From positions 5,424,118 to 5,488,117 of the forward strand of contig NZ_JAIFZO010000002.1 of NCBI RefSeq assembly GCF_026341275.1: a stretch of DNA of 64,000 nucleotides, read 5' to 3'. This DNA is from Streptomyces ortus. GTDB lineage: Bacteria; Actinomycetota; Actinomycetes; Streptomycetales; Streptomycetaceae. Shown one piece after another: positions 35,881-46,056 of this stretch. Position numbers and translations under genes: made by a program. How positions within the stretch are numbered: the stretch's first letter is position 1; each line of letters opens with the position of its first letter. Below the pieces are notes generated by a model. That model was not told the DNA's origin. It made no database searches and worked only from the letters and a program-made list of their open reading frames with translations.

Positions 35881-36872
35881 GTTGGGGGTTTGCTTTTGGT
35901 TTCTGTGGTGAGCAGGGCTGCTCCCAGGGGGGTCAGGGTGTGCAGCACCGTGTTGGCCCAGCGGGTGCTGGTGATCAGGCCGGTGTCCCGCAGGGCCGCC
36001 GTGTGATGGGTGGCGGTCGCCGCCGAGACCCCGGCACCCCGAGCCGCCTCCGAGGTGGTCGCCCCGGTGGCGGTGGCCCGCAGGATGCCTGCGCGGGTGC
36101 GGCCGAGGAGCGCGGCCAGCGGCTGTCCGTCACCCGGCACCGGGGCCGGAACCGGGTCCCGCTGGAGCGGGTACACGATCACGGGCGGCAGGCCGGCGTC
36201 AGCCAGGGCGATGGGACTCTTCCAGCAGAAGTAGGAGGGGATCAGGAGCAGGCCCATTCCGTGGAGATGGACGTCGCGTTCCTCGGGGTAGGGAGCGACC
36301 TCCAGGACGGGGTGGCGCCAGCGGATCGTGGGGGCGAGGCTGCCGAGCAGCCCCCCGGTGCCACGGTCGAGCAGGGCCCGGGCGAGACGGATCCGCTCCG
36401 CCTGCACGCACGCGTCGACCTGCTCCCCGTATGGGGCGATCACGGCCCGATGGTAGGCGCGCAGCGTCCGGACCAGCCGGCCCCGCATGTCGTCGTCGGC
36501 GAGGCGGGAGACCCAGCTCGGGGCTCCGACGCTGACGGCGAGTCTGGCCGCCTCCTCGGCCACCTGTCCTCGGGGCGCCGCGAGCACGGCGTCCAGTCCG
36601 GCGTCCAGGCCCTGCTCGCCCTCCGCCGGAGTGAGGAAGTCGGGAAAGTAGCTCGCCCGCGGGAAGACCGGCAGCAGGAAGTTCCGTACCGCGTGGTCGA
36701 GCCCGGCCTCCCGGAGCCGGAGGCGAGCGGTGCGGTACCAGTGCGCGTAGGCCCAGCGTCCGTCCCTGGTCTGGAACCTGTGCAGGCTGACGGCGACCTC
36801 CCACAACGGATCGGGCGCCCTCGCCACCCGGATCCTGGTCAGATCCTCGGCCGTGAAGTGAAAGCGGAGCAT
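35790..36872 (-). CDS. ArsR-like winged helix regulator with large N-terminal domain
   Basis: 360 residues. The first about 240 residues form an unfamiliar helical domain typical of the Streptomyces DUF5937/ArsR-like regulators (LRFHFTAEDLTRIRVARAPDPLWEV). The winged helix follows (ILRATATGATTSEAARGAGVSAATATHHTAALRDTGLI over about 275-320), ending near LTPLGAALL. The last 27 or so residues (from GRSLTPTGARGTARPAPTN) are encoded by the dispersed intergenic repeat and are probably not part of the original protein. It is divergent from a secreted peptidase-inhibitor-like gene, its most likely target besides itself. Confidence 0.8.
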   Translation of the reverse strand: MLRFHFTAEDLTRIRVARAPDPLWEVAVSLHRFQTRDGRWAYAHWYRTARLRLREAGLDHAVRNFLLPVFPRASYFPDFLTPAEGEQGLDAGLDAVLAAPRGQVAEEAARLAVSVGAPSWVSRLADDDMRGRLVRTLRAYHRAVIAPYGEQVDACVQAERIRLARALLDRGTGGLLGSLAPTIRWRHPVLEVAPYPEERDVHLHGMGLLLIPSYFCWKSPIALADAGLPPVIVYPLQRDPVPAPVPGDGQPLAALLGRTRAGILRATATGATTSEAARGAGVSAATATHHTAALRDTGLITSTRWANTVLHTLTPLGAALLTTETKSKPPTAQGRSLTPTGARGTARPAPTNPHQTTPPA

Positions 36873-36980
36873 CCTGTCCCTCTTACTTCCCCCACCAGCG
36901 ACTTTTCACCTGGTTCAAATGACCGTGCCAGAGCTGCCGCTTGAGCAGAACCTGACATCAAGCCGACAAGGGAGAAACTC

Positions 36981-37418
36981 ATGCGCTTACGGAAGAGATC
37001 GACCGCTGTCGCCGGTCTGGCCGTCATGGCCGCGTCCGCGGGGCTCCTGATGGGAGCGAGCCCGGCCTCGGCCGGCCCCAACTGCGCCAGTGGCAACCAC
37101 TGCGTGTTCTACCTGGGCATCAACGACTCCGCCCGCCACTCCTACTTCGACACGGACACCGACTTCCGGAACGACACCTTCAACCAGCTCACCGGTCGCA
37201 ACGGCGGCAACCAGACCGTGCACAACAACGTCGACTCCGCCAGCAACTCCAGCACCGGCGGGTACGAGAGCCACTACTACACCGGGATCGGCAGCGACTG
37301 GGAGGGCTTCCTGTTCTGCGTGAACCCCGGCTCCTCCGTCGACTACCTGCCGAGCAGCCTCCAGAACAGGGCGAGCTCCCTCCGCCTGCGCGGCACGACC
37401 AGCGTCAGCTGCTACTGA
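36981..37418 (+). CDS. Secreted peptidase inhibitor family I36-like protein
   Basis: A 145-residue exported protein. The ATG at 36981 has GGGAG upstream. A signal peptide (about residues 1-30, ending ASPASA) is followed by a domain with four cysteines (C35, C41 in GPNCASGNHC, and two near the C-terminus) and alternating Asn/Ser/Tyr strands (FYLGINDSARHSYFDTDTDF). This is the beta/gamma-crystallin-like layout of inhibitor family I36 (SMI type). It may inhibit secreted metalloproteases or be structural. It is divergent from a winged-helix regulator. Confidence 0.75.
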   Translation: MRLRKRSTAVAGLAVMAASAGLLMGASPASAGPNCASGNHCVFYLGINDSARHSYFDTDTDFRNDTFNQLTGRNGGNQTVHNNVDSASNSSTGGYESHYYTGIGSDWEGFLFCVNPGSSVDYLPSSLQNRASSLRLRGTTSVSCY

Positions 37419-37423
37419 CCGGT

Positions 37424-37505
37424 CGCGCCAAGCACCTAGCGCCAAGTGCCCAGCGCCACGCGTCAAGCGCCACACGCCAAGTGCCAAGCGCCACGCGCCG
37501 GGGGG
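37424..37505 (+). repeat. Degenerate short tandem repeats (AGCGCCA/AAGTGCC units)
   Basis: Between two genes the sequence is built from imperfect units of about 10-17 bp around AGCGCCAAGTGCC and AGCGCCACGCG, repeated roughly six times. It has no coding support. Confidence 0.6.
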
Positions 37506-37569
37506 CGGTGTGCACAGTGCCGCCTCCCGGTCACGGTCACGAATCCCGGAGAGAAGGTCCGCCTTGCTG

Positions 37570-38532
37570 ATGGCCAGACCGCGCCGGAGTGCGGGCATCG
37601 CCGTGCTGGCGCTCGCGTCGCTCGTGCTCGCTCTGACGGCGGCGTGGGCACTGAACGACCGTTCCGCCGCCCCTGCCGCCGACACCGGCACCGCCGCGAA
37701 GCCCGCCGCCCGGCAGGCCGTGCTCACCGCCCTGCGCAACGGGCTGCCGCTCTCCGCCCTGCTCCGCAGAACCACCGAGACCTCCCGCCGGGTCCACGAG
37801 GCGGAACAACTGCTGGTGGCTGCCTGTATGAGCGCCCGCGGATTCCGCTACACCCCCGCGCCCGCGGCCCCCGAGGCCTCCGGTGGCTCCGGTGGCTCCG
37901 GGGCCTCCGGGACGTCCGGGACCAGCCCGGCCCTGTTCGGGTTCGAGAGCCTCGGTGCGCCCGGGGACGCCTTGACCCCCGAGTCGCAGCCGGCGCCGGC
38001 GGAACGGCCGCGCGGCAAAGGGTTCGACCGCGCGCTCTACGGCGATCCGAAACGCAAGATCTCCGCCCGCAACAAGGTGCTCCGCGTGAGCCGGCCCGCC
38101 ACCGGCTGCCTCGCCGAGTCCCAGGCCAGGCTGCTCGGCGAGGACGGGCGGGTCCGGGACCTCGCACTCCGGATGCGCCTTGACCAGGGCGAGCGGGACG
38201 CCTTGGCGGAACTGGAGAAGGACCCGGCCTTCCGTGCCGCGACCAGCCGCTGGAAGACGTGTATGGGTCGCGCCGGAGTCACCGCGAAGGACCCCCGCCG
38301 GCTCGCTGCCGACCTGCCGGTCACCGCCGATCCCGCCACCGACCCCACGGCACGGGCCGACGTGGCATGCAAGGAACGCACCGGCTACCTGGTAAAGGCC
38401 TACGCGCGGCTCGCCGTCACGCAGCAGCGCTGGCTGGACGACAACAAGGAACCCGCCTCCGAGTGGCGGACCCTGCGGCACCGCGAGGACACGGCCGCCC
38501 GGCGCGTCCTGGAGGACTCCGGAGAGCGGTAG
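37570..38532 (+). CDS. Predicted exported/membrane-anchored protein, unknown function
   Basis: A 320-residue protein with an N-terminal membrane segment (about residues 8-28, GIAVLALASLVLALTAAWAL). The extracytoplasmic part has a CMSARGFRY motif at about residue 92, a low-complexity Gly/Ser stretch (SGGSGGSGASGTSGTS) and conserved CM and ACK motifs near the C-terminus; the cysteines in CM-x3-GF and ADVACKER probably form disulfides. Similar proteins are common in Streptomyces and have no known role. Start choice is uncertain: TTG at 37564 is 7 nt from GAGAAGG, ATG at 37570 is next, and GTG at 37510 is possible. Confidence 0.7.
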   Translation: MARPRRSAGIAVLALASLVLALTAAWALNDRSAAPAADTGTAAKPAARQAVLTALRNGLPLSALLRRTTETSRRVHEAEQLLVAACMSARGFRYTPAPAAPEASGGSGGSGASGTSGTSPALFGFESLGAPGDALTPESQPAPAERPRGKGFDRALYGDPKRKISARNKVLRVSRPATGCLAESQARLLGEDGRVRDLALRMRLDQGERDALAELEKDPAFRAATSRWKTCMGRAGVTAKDPRRLAADLPVTADPATDPTARADVACKERTGYLVKAYARLAVTQQRWLDDNKEPASEWRTLRHREDTAARRVLEDSGER

Positions 38533-38556
38533 GAGCGGCCCCGCGGCCCCCTTACG

Positions 38557-40121
38557 TCACTCCGCGCGCAGGGCGAACCAGAGGTTCATGCGGACGTCCG
38601 GGTCGTCCAGGTCCGTTTCCAGGAGTGCCGCGCAGCGCGCGATCCGCTGCCGGACCGTGTTGCGGTGGACCGAGAGCGCCACCGCCGTACGGTCCCAACT
38701 GCCGTGCAGGGAGAGCCACATCCGCAAGGTCTCCACGAGGGCGGGGTTCCCGGCGACGGGCGCGAGGACGGTACGGGCGTGTGCGGCGGCCTCGGCCGGC
38801 GGGACGAGCCCGGCCAGCCCCGGCCGGTCACCGTGGCGGACCAGCCCCGCGCGGGTGGCCACGGCCCGGGCCAGGGCGCGCGCCGCCTGGGTGTCGCCGG
38901 TCCGCCACTCGCCCGGGACGACGGCCGCGCTCGCCCCGCACGTCCACCCGGGCTGGGCGACGAGTGCGCGGTGGCCGGCGGGGACGAGGACGCGTACGGC
39001 GCCGCCCGCCACGTCGACCAGCGGCGAGCCCAGCGCCGCCCCCAGTGCCGACGCGGCGACGGCGTCCGGCGCGGCGGCGGTCTCCGGCCGCGCGTGCACG
39101 ACGATCCACCGCTCGCCCGCGGCCAGCAGCGGCGCGACCTCTTCCGGCGAGGCCCCCAGCAGCAGGCGGACGAGTGCGGAGGAGCGGGCCGCGCCCGTGC
39201 TGCTCGGTGCTCGCCGGTGAGGAGGGACAGGAGGACCGCGCCGACGGAGGCGATCGTGTGGTCGCCCGGCTCGCGGCGGGCGGCGGCCAGGCCCAGGACG
39301 AAGCCCTGGCCGGTGCCGAGGGCGTACGCGGCGAGATGCGCACCGGCCACCGTGTCACTGGCGGAGGACGGAGCCGGTTTGCCGGAGCCGCCGTCGGTGG
39401 CGGGCCGCACCACCGCCGCCAGTCCGGCCAGCGCCGCCCCCACCCGCTCCTGTGCCCCCGGCCACCGCCCCGCCGAGGCCACCTCCCCGCCGTCCGGTGC
39501 GTACAGCGTGGCGCGGCCCCCCACCCGCTGGGCGAGCTGCCGCAGGACCGAAGGGACCGGGTCGGGGCGGGCCGCCGCGGCGGCCAGGCTCCGCTGGGCC
39601 TCCGTGACACGGCGCAGCTCCGTGTGCCGGGCCTCGGCCATGAGCTGCCAGACCGCCCGCGCCACGCCCGAGAACGTCGTCCGGGGCGGCACCTCCACGA
39701 GCGGCAGCCCGTAGTGGTCGCAGGCCTCGACCAGGGCCCGCGGCACCGTGTCGTGCACCGGCGCCACCCCGAAGCCGAGCGCCGCGCCGCCCGCCTCGAC
39801 GATCCGGGACACGTAGGCGTCGAAGTACTCCCCCGGTCCCGGCTTCGCTCGACCGGGGGTGCCCCCATCCGAACCCGCCGCCTCCGGAATGTGCACCCCG
39901 GCCGTCAGCAGCAGCTCACCGCCGAGCAGGTACGGGTACGGGTCCGCCATCTCCGAGGTGTGCGCCCAGTGGATCACCGTGGCCGGCTCGACCGGGCCCG
40001 CGATCTGCCGCAGCCCGAGATCCTCCCGGGCCAGCAGGGCGGCGAGGGGGACGGGCGGGGTCGGCGGGACGGCAGGGATGGAGGGGGAGGCTGGGGAGGC
40101 AGGGACTGCGGCGTCCGACAT
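38557..40121 (-). pseudogene. PucR-family regulator, frameshifted
   Basis: The N-terminal part reads from ATG at 40121 (preceded by GGAGGA) through a PucR N-terminal domain (LLAREDLGLRQIAGP ... LGGELLLTAGVHIP) to LLSLLTGEH. The second part, in another frame, resumes with APSSTGAARSSALVRLLLGASPEEVAP and continues through a GGDEF-like region to the HTH_30 domain (WLSLHGSWDRTAVALSVHRNTVRQRIARC). The distance from start to stop is 1565 bp, one base short of a multiple of three, so a single base is missing at about 39195-39215. Joined, it is a normal PucR protein of about 521 residues. It is divergent from a symporter-agmatinase-ThDP operon, which it would control. The lesion may be real or a sequencing error. 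Confidence 0.85.
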
Positions 40122-40186
40122 GATGGACGTTTCCTCCATCGGATCCGGTGAGGGTGGATGAAACGTACACTTCAGTGCCGCTTTCC

Positions 40187-40209
40187 GGCCACCTAACGTC
40201 AGGGTGGCC
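40187..40209. promoter_or_regulatory. Inverted repeat between pucR-like gene and symporter
   Basis: GGCCACC and GGTGGCC are separated by 9 nt in the 111-bp divergent intergenic region, 24 bp upstream of the symporter ATG. It is a candidate operator for the PucR-type regulator. Confidence 0.45.
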
Positions 40210-40232
40210 ACCGAGAGAGCGAGGAGGGCCCC

Positions 40233-41705
40233 ATGGCCGTCGACTACACAGTGATCGTCGTCTATCTCGCCGGGATGCTGGCCATGGGCTGGTGGGGCAT
40301 GCGCCGCGCCAAGTCCAAGAGCGACTTCCTGGTCGCCGGACGGCGCCTCGGTCCCACGATGTACTCCGGCACGATGGCCGCCATCGTCCTCGGCGGCGCG
40401 TCCACCATCGGCGGCGTCGGCCTCGGTTACCAGTACGGGCTCTCCGGGGCCTGGATGGTCGTCACCATCGGCCTCGGGCTCCTCGCCCTGTCCCTCTTCT
40501 TCTCGGCGCGCATCGCCCGGCTGAAGGTCTACACCGTCTCCGAGATGCTCGACCTGCGCTACGGCGGCCGGGCCGGCGTGATCTCGGGCCTGGTCATGTG
40601 GGCGTACACCCTCATGCTCGCGGTGACGTCGACCATCGCGTACGCCACCATCTTCGACGTCCTCTTCGACATGAACCGGACGGTCGCGATCATCCTCGGC
40701 GGCTCGATCGTCGTCGCGTACTCGACGCTCGGCGGCATGTGGTCGATCACCCTCACCGACATGGTCCAGTTCGTCGTGAAGACCATCGGCGTGCTGCTTC
40801 TGCTGCTGCCCATCGCCGCCGTCAAGGCCGGCGGGTTCAGCGAGATGAAGGCCTCGCTGCCCACCGGCTACTTCGACCCGCTGGGCATCGGCGGCGAGAC
40901 GATCTTCACGTACGTGCTCATCTACACCTTCGGCATGCTGATCGGGCAGGACATCTGGCAGCGCGTCTTCACCGCCGGCAGTGACAGGACGGCCAAGTGG
41001 GGCGGCACCGTCGCGGGCACCTACTGCCTGGTGTACGCGCTCGCCGGCGCCGTCATCGGCACGGCGGCCAAGGTCCTCTACCCGAAGCTGGCCAGCCCGG
41101 ACGACGCCTTCGCGACCATCGTCAAGGACGAACTGCCGGTAGGTGTACGGGGGCTGGTCCTCGCCGCCGCCCTCGCGGCCGTGATGTCCACGTCCTCCGG
41201 AGCCCTCATCGCCTGTGCGACCGTCGCCAACAACGACATCTGGTCGCGGCTGCGCGGAGTCGTCCGGCGCGACGGCGACACCGGCGAGCACGACGAGGTC
41301 AGGGGCAACCGCGCCTTCATCCTCGTCATGGGCCTCGCCGTGATCGGTACGGCCATCGCGCTCAACAACGTCGTCGAGGCCCTGACCGTCGCCTACAACC
41401 TCCTCGTCGGCGGTCTCCTCGTGCCCATCCTCGGCGGGCTCCTCTGGAAGCGCGGGACGGCCCAGGGCGCCCTCGCCGCCGTCGCGGTCGGCGGTCTCGC
41501 GGTCGTCGGCCTGATGGCCACGTACGGGATCCTCGCCAACGAGCCCGTCTACTACGGCCTCCTCTCCTCCCTCGCGGTCTACGTGATCGTCTCGCTCCGC
41601 ACGCCCGCCACCGACGCGGCCGTGCTCGCCGCCTGGCGCGAACGCCTCGCGGGCCGCGGCTCCGAACCCGCCTCCGCATTCGAGAAAGAGAGTGTCACCC
41701 GATGA
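40233..41705 (+). CDS. Sodium:solute symporter (SSS family)
   Basis: A 490-residue integral membrane protein with about 13 hydrophobic segments and the SSS fold. The family signatures are [19 protein letters not shown] with GGASTIGG at the N-terminus and the [23 protein letters not shown] segment in TM8-9. It is the first gene of an operon in which the next start overlaps its stop (ATGA). It presumably imports the substrate of the downstream agmatinase-type hydrolase, for example a guanidino compound. Substrate assignment is inference only. Confidence 0.9.
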   Translation: MAVDYTVIVVYLAGMLAMGWWGMRRAKSKSDFLVAGRRLGPTMYSGTMAAIVLGGASTIGGVGLGYQYGLSGAWMVVTIGLGLLALSLFFSARIARLKVYTVSEMLDLRYGGRAGVISGLVMWAYTLMLAVTSTIAYATIFDVLFDMNRTVAIILGGSIVVAYSTLGGMWSITLTDMVQFVVKTIGVLLLLLPIAAVKAGGFSEMKASLPTGYFDPLGIGGETIFTYVLIYTFGMLIGQDIWQRVFTAGSDRTAKWGGTVAGTYCLVYALAGAVIGTAAKVLYPKLASPDDAFATIVKDELPVGVRGLVLAAALAAVMSTSSGALIACATVANNDIWSRLRGVVRRDGDTGEHDEVRGNRAFILVMGLAVIGTAIALNNVVEALTVAYNLLVGGLLVPILGGLLWKRGTAQGALAAVAVGGLAVVGLMATYGILANEPVYYGLLSSLAVYVIVSLRTPATDAAVLAAWRERLAGRGSEPASAFEKESVTR

Positions 41706-42670
41706 ACAGCAACGAGACGCCCCGCGGGCCCGTCGACTCGTCCCGCATACCCCGGTACGCGGGCCCGGCGACCTTCGCCCGGCTGCCCCGCCTCGACGAG
41801 GTCGGCACCACCGATGTCGCCGTGGTCGGCGTGCCGTTCGACGCGGGTGTCTCGTACCGGCCCGGGGCCCGCTTCGGCGGGAACGCGATCCGCGAGGCGA
41901 GCCGGCTGCTGCGGCCCTACAACCCGGCGCAGGACGCCTCGCCGTTCGCCCTCGCGCAGGTCGCGGACGCCGGTGACATCGCCGCGAACCCGTTCGACAT
42001 CAACGAGGCCGTGGAGACCATCGAGGGCGCCGCCGACGAACTCCTCGGCACCGGCGCCCGGCTGATGACCCTCGGCGGCGACCACACCATCGCGCTGCCC
42101 CTGCTGCGCGCGGTGGCCCGCAAGCACGGCCCGGTCGCGCTGCTGCACTTCGACGCGCACCTCGACACCTGGGACACGTACTTCGGCGCCGAGTACACGC
42201 ACGGCACCCCGTTCCGGCGGGCCGTCGAGGAGGGCATCCTCGACACCGAGGCGCTCTCCCACGTGGGTACGCGCGGGCCGCTGTACGGCAGGCAGGACCT
42301 CACCGACGACGAGAAGCTGGGCTTCGGCATCGTCACCTCCGCCGACATCTACCGGCGCGGCGCCGACGAGGTCGCCGACCAGCTGCGGCAGCGCATCGGC
42401 GACCGTCCGCTCTACATCTCCATCGACATCGACTGCCTCGACCCGGCCCACGCGCCCGGCACGGGGACGCCGGAGGCGGGCGGCATGACCTCCCGCGAAC
42501 TCCTGGAGATCCTGCGCGGACTCGCCTCCTGCCACCTGGTCTCCGCGGACGTCGTCGAGGTCGCCCCCGCGTACGATCACGCCGAGATCACCTCCGTCGC
42601 CGCCTCCCACACGGCGTACGAGCTCACGACCATCATGTCCCGCCAGATTGCAGAGGCCCGAGCGCAGTGA
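41702..42670 (+). CDS. speB: Agmatinase / ureohydrolase family
   Basis: A 322-residue arginase-family metalloenzyme. The dinuclear manganese site is complete: [19 protein letters not shown] and [19 protein letters not shown]. It hydrolyses a guanidino group to urea and an amine. ATG at 41702 overlaps the symporter stop, and the stop overlaps the next gene's GTG. Because the operon also encodes an uptake protein, a catabolic guanidino acid such as guanidinobutyrate or guanidinopropionate is as plausible as agmatine. Confidence 0.93.
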   Translation: MNSNETPRGPVDSSRIPRYAGPATFARLPRLDEVGTTDVAVVGVPFDAGVSYRPGARFGGNAIREASRLLRPYNPAQDASPFALAQVADAGDIAANPFDINEAVETIEGAADELLGTGARLMTLGGDHTIALPLLRAVARKHGPVALLHFDAHLDTWDTYFGAEYTHGTPFRRAVEEGILDTEALSHVGTRGPLYGRQDLTDDEKLGFGIVTSADIYRRGADEVADQLRQRIGDRPLYISIDIDCLDPAHAPGTGTPEAGGMTSRELLEILRGLASCHLVSADVVEVAPAYDHAEITSVAASHTAYELTTIMSRQIAEARAQ

Positions 42671-44355
42671 CCCACGACCACGACCTGGTGCTCCGCCCGA
42701 CCCCGGAGCAGACGGAGGCCGCGCTCGACCCGCCGCCCGGCCGCAACGGCGGAGACCTGGTCGTGGAGACCCTCACCGGTCTCGGCGCGACCACCGTCTT
42801 CGGGCTGCCCGGCCAGCACGCGCTCGGCATGTTCGACGCGCTGCGCCGCTCCGACCTCACGTACATCGGGCTGCGGGTCGAGAACAACGCCGGGTTCGCG
42901 GCGGACGCGTACGGCCGGATCACCGGCGAGGCCGCCCCGTTGCTCCTGTCGACCGGGCCCGGCGCGCTGACCTCGCTGGCCGCGCTCCAGGAGGCGGCAG
43001 CCGCCAGCGCCCCCGTCCTCGCGATCAGCAGCCAGATCCCGGGCGCGGGGCTCGGCGGCGGCCGGCACGGCTACCTCCACGAACTCCCCGACCAGCAGGC
43101 CTCGTTCAGGGGCGTGGTGAAGTCCGTCCACACGGTCCGTACGCAGTCGCAGATCCCCTCCGCGATCGCCGAGGCATGGGAGTCGGCGCTCACCGCCCCG
43201 CACGGGCCAGTCTGGGTGGAGATCCCGCAGGACGTGCTGCTCGCCGAGACCGCGCTGCCCGCCGTCACCGCCGTGGACGCCGCGCCCCACGATCTTCCGC
43301 CGCGCCCCGAACTGACCGCCGTGGCCGCCGACCTGCTCGCGAACGCGGCCCGGCCGGTGATCATCGCGGGCGGCGGAGTCGTACGCGCCGACGCGTCGGG
43401 CAAGCTGCGGCAGCTCGCCGAGCGGCTGAACGCGCCCGTCGTCACCACCTTCGGCGGCAAGGGCGCCTTCCCCTGGAACCATCCGCTCTCGCTGCGGTCC
43501 TGGCTGGAGGACCGGCACACCACGGACTTCCTGGAGGACGCCGACGTCGTCCTCGTGGTCGGTTCGGGGCTGGGCGAACTCTCCTCGAACTACTACACGT
43601 TCAAGCCGCGCGGCCGGGTGATCCAGATCGAGGCCGACCTCGGGAAACTGGAGTCCAACCACCCCGCTCTCGGCATCCACGCGGACGCCCGCCTCGCCCT
43701 GTCGGCGCTCCTCGAAACCATCACGGAGAAGCGGCAGGACGCGACGGCCGCCGACCGCGTACGGACCGTGCTCGACCTCGTCCGCGAGCGGATCGACGCC
43801 CAGGAGCTCACCCTGGAGCAGCAGGTGCTGGCCGCGGTGCGGGAGGCCCTGCCCGACCGGTCGGCCAGTTTCTGGGACATGACGATCCTCGCCTACTGGG
43901 CCTGGTCCGCCTTCGACGCCCGGCGCCCCAACACCATGCACTCCGCCCAGGGCGCGGGCGGCCTCGGCTACGCCTTCCCGGCGGCGATCGGCGGCGCGGT
44001 CGCCGACCCCACCCACCCGGTCCTCGCGGTCTCCGGCGACGGCGGCGCGCTCTACTCCATCGCCGAACTCGCCACCGCCAGGCAGCACGACCTCGACGTG
44101 ACCTGGCTGATCGTCGACGACGGCGGTTACGGCATCCTGCGCGAGTACATGACGGACGCCTTCGGCCGGTCCACCGCCACGGAACTGACCCGCCCGGACT
44201 ATGTGGCGCTCGCGGAGTCCTTCGGCGTCCCGGGCGTACGGACCACCCCGGACACCCTCGCCGCCGACCTCGCCAAGGCCCTCGGCACGCCCGGCCCCTC
44301 GGTGGTCGTGCTGCCGGCCCTGTTGCGGATGTTCGCACCGACGCACCTGGACTGA
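42667..44355 (+). CDS. Thiamine diphosphate-dependent enzyme, acetolactate synthase-like
   Basis: 562 residues with the three ThDP-enzyme domains. The N-terminal Pyr domain has [14 protein letters not shown] and the catalytic Glu in [18 protein letters not shown]. The central domain has a Rossmann-like fold ([13 protein letters not shown]). The C-terminal PP domain has the ThDP motif [36 protein letters not shown] at 42667 overlaps the agmatinase stop. It is not part of an ilvBN arrangement: no small subunit gene is present. It may decarboxylate or condense a 2-oxo acid made from the imported compound. The exact reaction is unknown. Confidence 0.85.
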   Translation: MTHDHDLVLRPTPEQTEAALDPPPGRNGGDLVVETLTGLGATTVFGLPGQHALGMFDALRRSDLTYIGLRVENNAGFAADAYGRITGEAAPLLLSTGPGALTSLAALQEAAAASAPVLAISSQIPGAGLGGGRHGYLHELPDQQASFRGVVKSVHTVRTQSQIPSAIAEAWESALTAPHGPVWVEIPQDVLLAETALPAVTAVDAAPHDLPPRPELTAVAADLLANAARPVIIAGGGVVRADASGKLRQLAERLNAPVVTTFGGKGAFPWNHPLSLRSWLEDRHTTDFLEDADVVLVVGSGLGELSSNYYTFKPRGRVIQIEADLGKLESNHPALGIHADARLALSALLETITEKRQDATAADRVRTVLDLVRERIDAQELTLEQQVLAAVREALPDRSASFWDMTILAYWAWSAFDARRPNTMHSAQGAGGLGYAFPAAIGGAVADPTHPVLAVSGDGGALYSIAELATARQHDLDVTWLIVDDGGYGILREYMTDAFGRSTATELTRPDYVALAESFGVPGVRTTPDTLAADLAKALGTPGPSVVVLPALLRMFAPTHLD

Positions 44356-44367
44356 ACAACTGGATAT

Positions 44368-44400
44368 GGGTGTGGGGCGGCGCCCGGCCGCCCCACACCC
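44368..44400. terminator. Terminator after the symporter-agmatinase-ThDP operon
   Basis: GGGTGTGGGGCGGC (44368-44381) pairs perfectly with 44387-44400 across a 5-nt loop, between two convergent genes. Confidence 0.9.
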
Positions 44401-44418
44401 GCTTCTCGGACCGATCGC

Positions 44419-45846
44419 TCAGCGCAGGTACGCGCCGAAGTGGGCGGCCGTGGCGGGGGCGCCGAGCTTGCTGGCGCCGAACGCGATGGACGAGGTGGCG
44501 GTGAGGCCGCTCGCCGTGCCGTTCAGGATCCAGACCGCGCCGTTCTGCTCGTTCTCGGCGGTGGAGCCGGCCGCGAGGTCGCGGTGGCCGTCGCCGTCGA
44601 GGTCGAGGAGGGCGGTGCTCACACCGAACTCGTCGCTGTTCTCGGCGGCTCCGGGAACTCCGGCGGTGTCCTGGTGGAAGACCTGCGTTCCGGCACCCGT
44701 GGCACCGGCGGCGCTACCGGGGACCAGGGCGACCGAGCCGGTGTCGTAGATCTCGCCGACGTCCTCGCCCGGGATGCCGAGCGCGATGTCGGCGAAGCCG
44801 TCACCGTTGACGTCGCCGACCGAGACCGACCCGCCGATCTCGTCCTCTTCCTCCTCGGCACCGGGGAAGCCGGGCGAGTCCTGGTTGAAGGTCTGGACGC
44901 GGTCCTCGGACAGGCCGGCGGCCGAACCGAGGGCGACCTTGACGTTGCCGCCGCCCCAGTCGTTGCCGACCACGACGTCGTCGAAGCCGTCGTTGTTCAC
45001 GTCACCGATGCCGGTGCCCATCTTGTTGCCCGCCGCCGCACCGGGGACCCAGGCGCCCTTGAAGCCCGCGCTGCCGCCGCCGAGGAGCAGGCGGTTGCCC
45101 CAGACGCCGTCGCCCTCGTAGTGGTAGGCAACGATGTCGTCCTTGCCGTCACCGTTGACGTCGCCGGCCACGGTGGAGCGGACGGGGCCGCTGACCGACT
45201 CGCCGGACTTCAGGAGGGGCAGGGTGGAGGCGGGCGTGCCGGCCCGCGAGACGGGGCCCTTCCACACGGTGCCGGTGGCCTCCTCGGGGTCGTCGCCCTG
45301 GACGTCCTGGTGGGTGAACAGGGCGAGGTCCGTCTTGCCGTCACCGTCGAAGTCACCGGTGGTGGGGGCCGCGTACCCGGCTATCGCCGTGCCGCCGGTG
45401 AGCCCGGAGGCGGAGCCCCACAGGATGACGGAGCCGGCCTTGCCGCCCGCGATCACGAGGTCGCTGTAACCGTCGCCGTCGAGGTCGCCCTTGCTGAAGA
45501 AGGACCCGAAGCGCTGGCTCGCGGTGGCGGAGCCGGGAACGCCGCTGGTGGAGCGGCTGATGAGCTTCTTGTTGTCGACGGAGACGCCGTCGGCGGACCC
45601 GTAGGTGACGGCCACGTAACCGGCCTTGGCCTTGCTCGAGATCGTGCCGTCCGGGGCGCCGACGACCAGGTCGGCGTAGCCGTCACCGTTGAAGTCGTCC
45701 TGCGCGTCCGCTGAGCCTGCGGCGGTGGTGGCGGCCTGGGCCGAGGCTCCGGTGAGGGCCATCGCGCCGAACCCTCCGGCGAGCAGTACCGCGGCTGCCA
45801 GGGGTGCGGTGAGGCGCGTACGGGTCCTGCCGTGTGCTCGGGACAT
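44419..45846 (-). CDS. Secreted FG-GAP repeat (integrin-like beta-propeller) protein
   Basis: 475 residues from ATG at 45846. A signal peptide (about 1-38, LTAPLAAAVLLAGGFGAMALTG then ASAQA) directs export. The mature part contains seven FG-GAP units, each with a calcium-loop motif: DFNGDGYADL, DLDGDGYSDL, DFDGDGKTDL, DVNGDGKDDI, DVNNDGFDDV, DVNGDGFADI and DLDGDGHRDL. Seven repeats fit a seven-bladed propeller like integrin alpha heads. It probably binds calcium and a surface or matrix ligand; no catalytic domain is present. A start at 45906 would add 20 residues before the signal peptide. It is monocistronic. Confidence 0.9.
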   Translation of the reverse strand: MSRAHGRTRTRLTAPLAAAVLLAGGFGAMALTGASAQAATTAAGSADAQDDFNGDGYADLVVGAPDGTISSKAKAGYVAVTYGSADGVSVDNKKLISRSTSGVPGSATASQRFGSFFSKGDLDGDGYSDLVIAGGKAGSVILWGSASGLTGGTAIAGYAAPTTGDFDGDGKTDLALFTHQDVQGDDPEEATGTVWKGPVSRAGTPASTLPLLKSGESVSGPVRSTVAGDVNGDGKDDIVAYHYEGDGVWGNRLLLGGGSAGFKGAWVPGAAAGNKMGTGIGDVNNDGFDDVVVGNDWGGGNVKVALGSAAGLSEDRVQTFNQDSPGFPGAEEEEDEIGGSVSVGDVNGDGFADIALGIPGEDVGEIYDTGSVALVPGSAAGATGAGTQVFHQDTAGVPGAAENSDEFGVSTALLDLDGDGHRDLAAGSTAENEQNGAVWILNGTASGLTATSSIAFGASKLGAPATAAHFGAYLR

Positions 45847-46004
45847 AGAACGGGAGCCTTTCGAGTCGTTCGGGTTCCGCTTCTGCGTGCGGATTGCCAC
45901 GTTCACTCAGTTCGACTCGATCCGGGCGCCTCCGGTTGTGCACCCCGATGTCATGGCTTTGTAACCGAGGAGACGGATGGGGAGACGGGCGGGGGGACGG
46001 ATGG

Positions 46005-46043
46005 GGCGCTGAACTCCCTGTTCGTCACCGGGAGTTCAGCGCC
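46005..46043. terminator. Terminator after the endonuclease I gene
   Basis: GGCGCTGAACTCCC (46005-46018) pairs with 46030-46043 across an 11-nt loop, 14 bp after the stop codon of the minus-strand nuclease gene. Confidence 0.85.
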
Positions 46044-46056
46044 GTTCACCGTCGGT

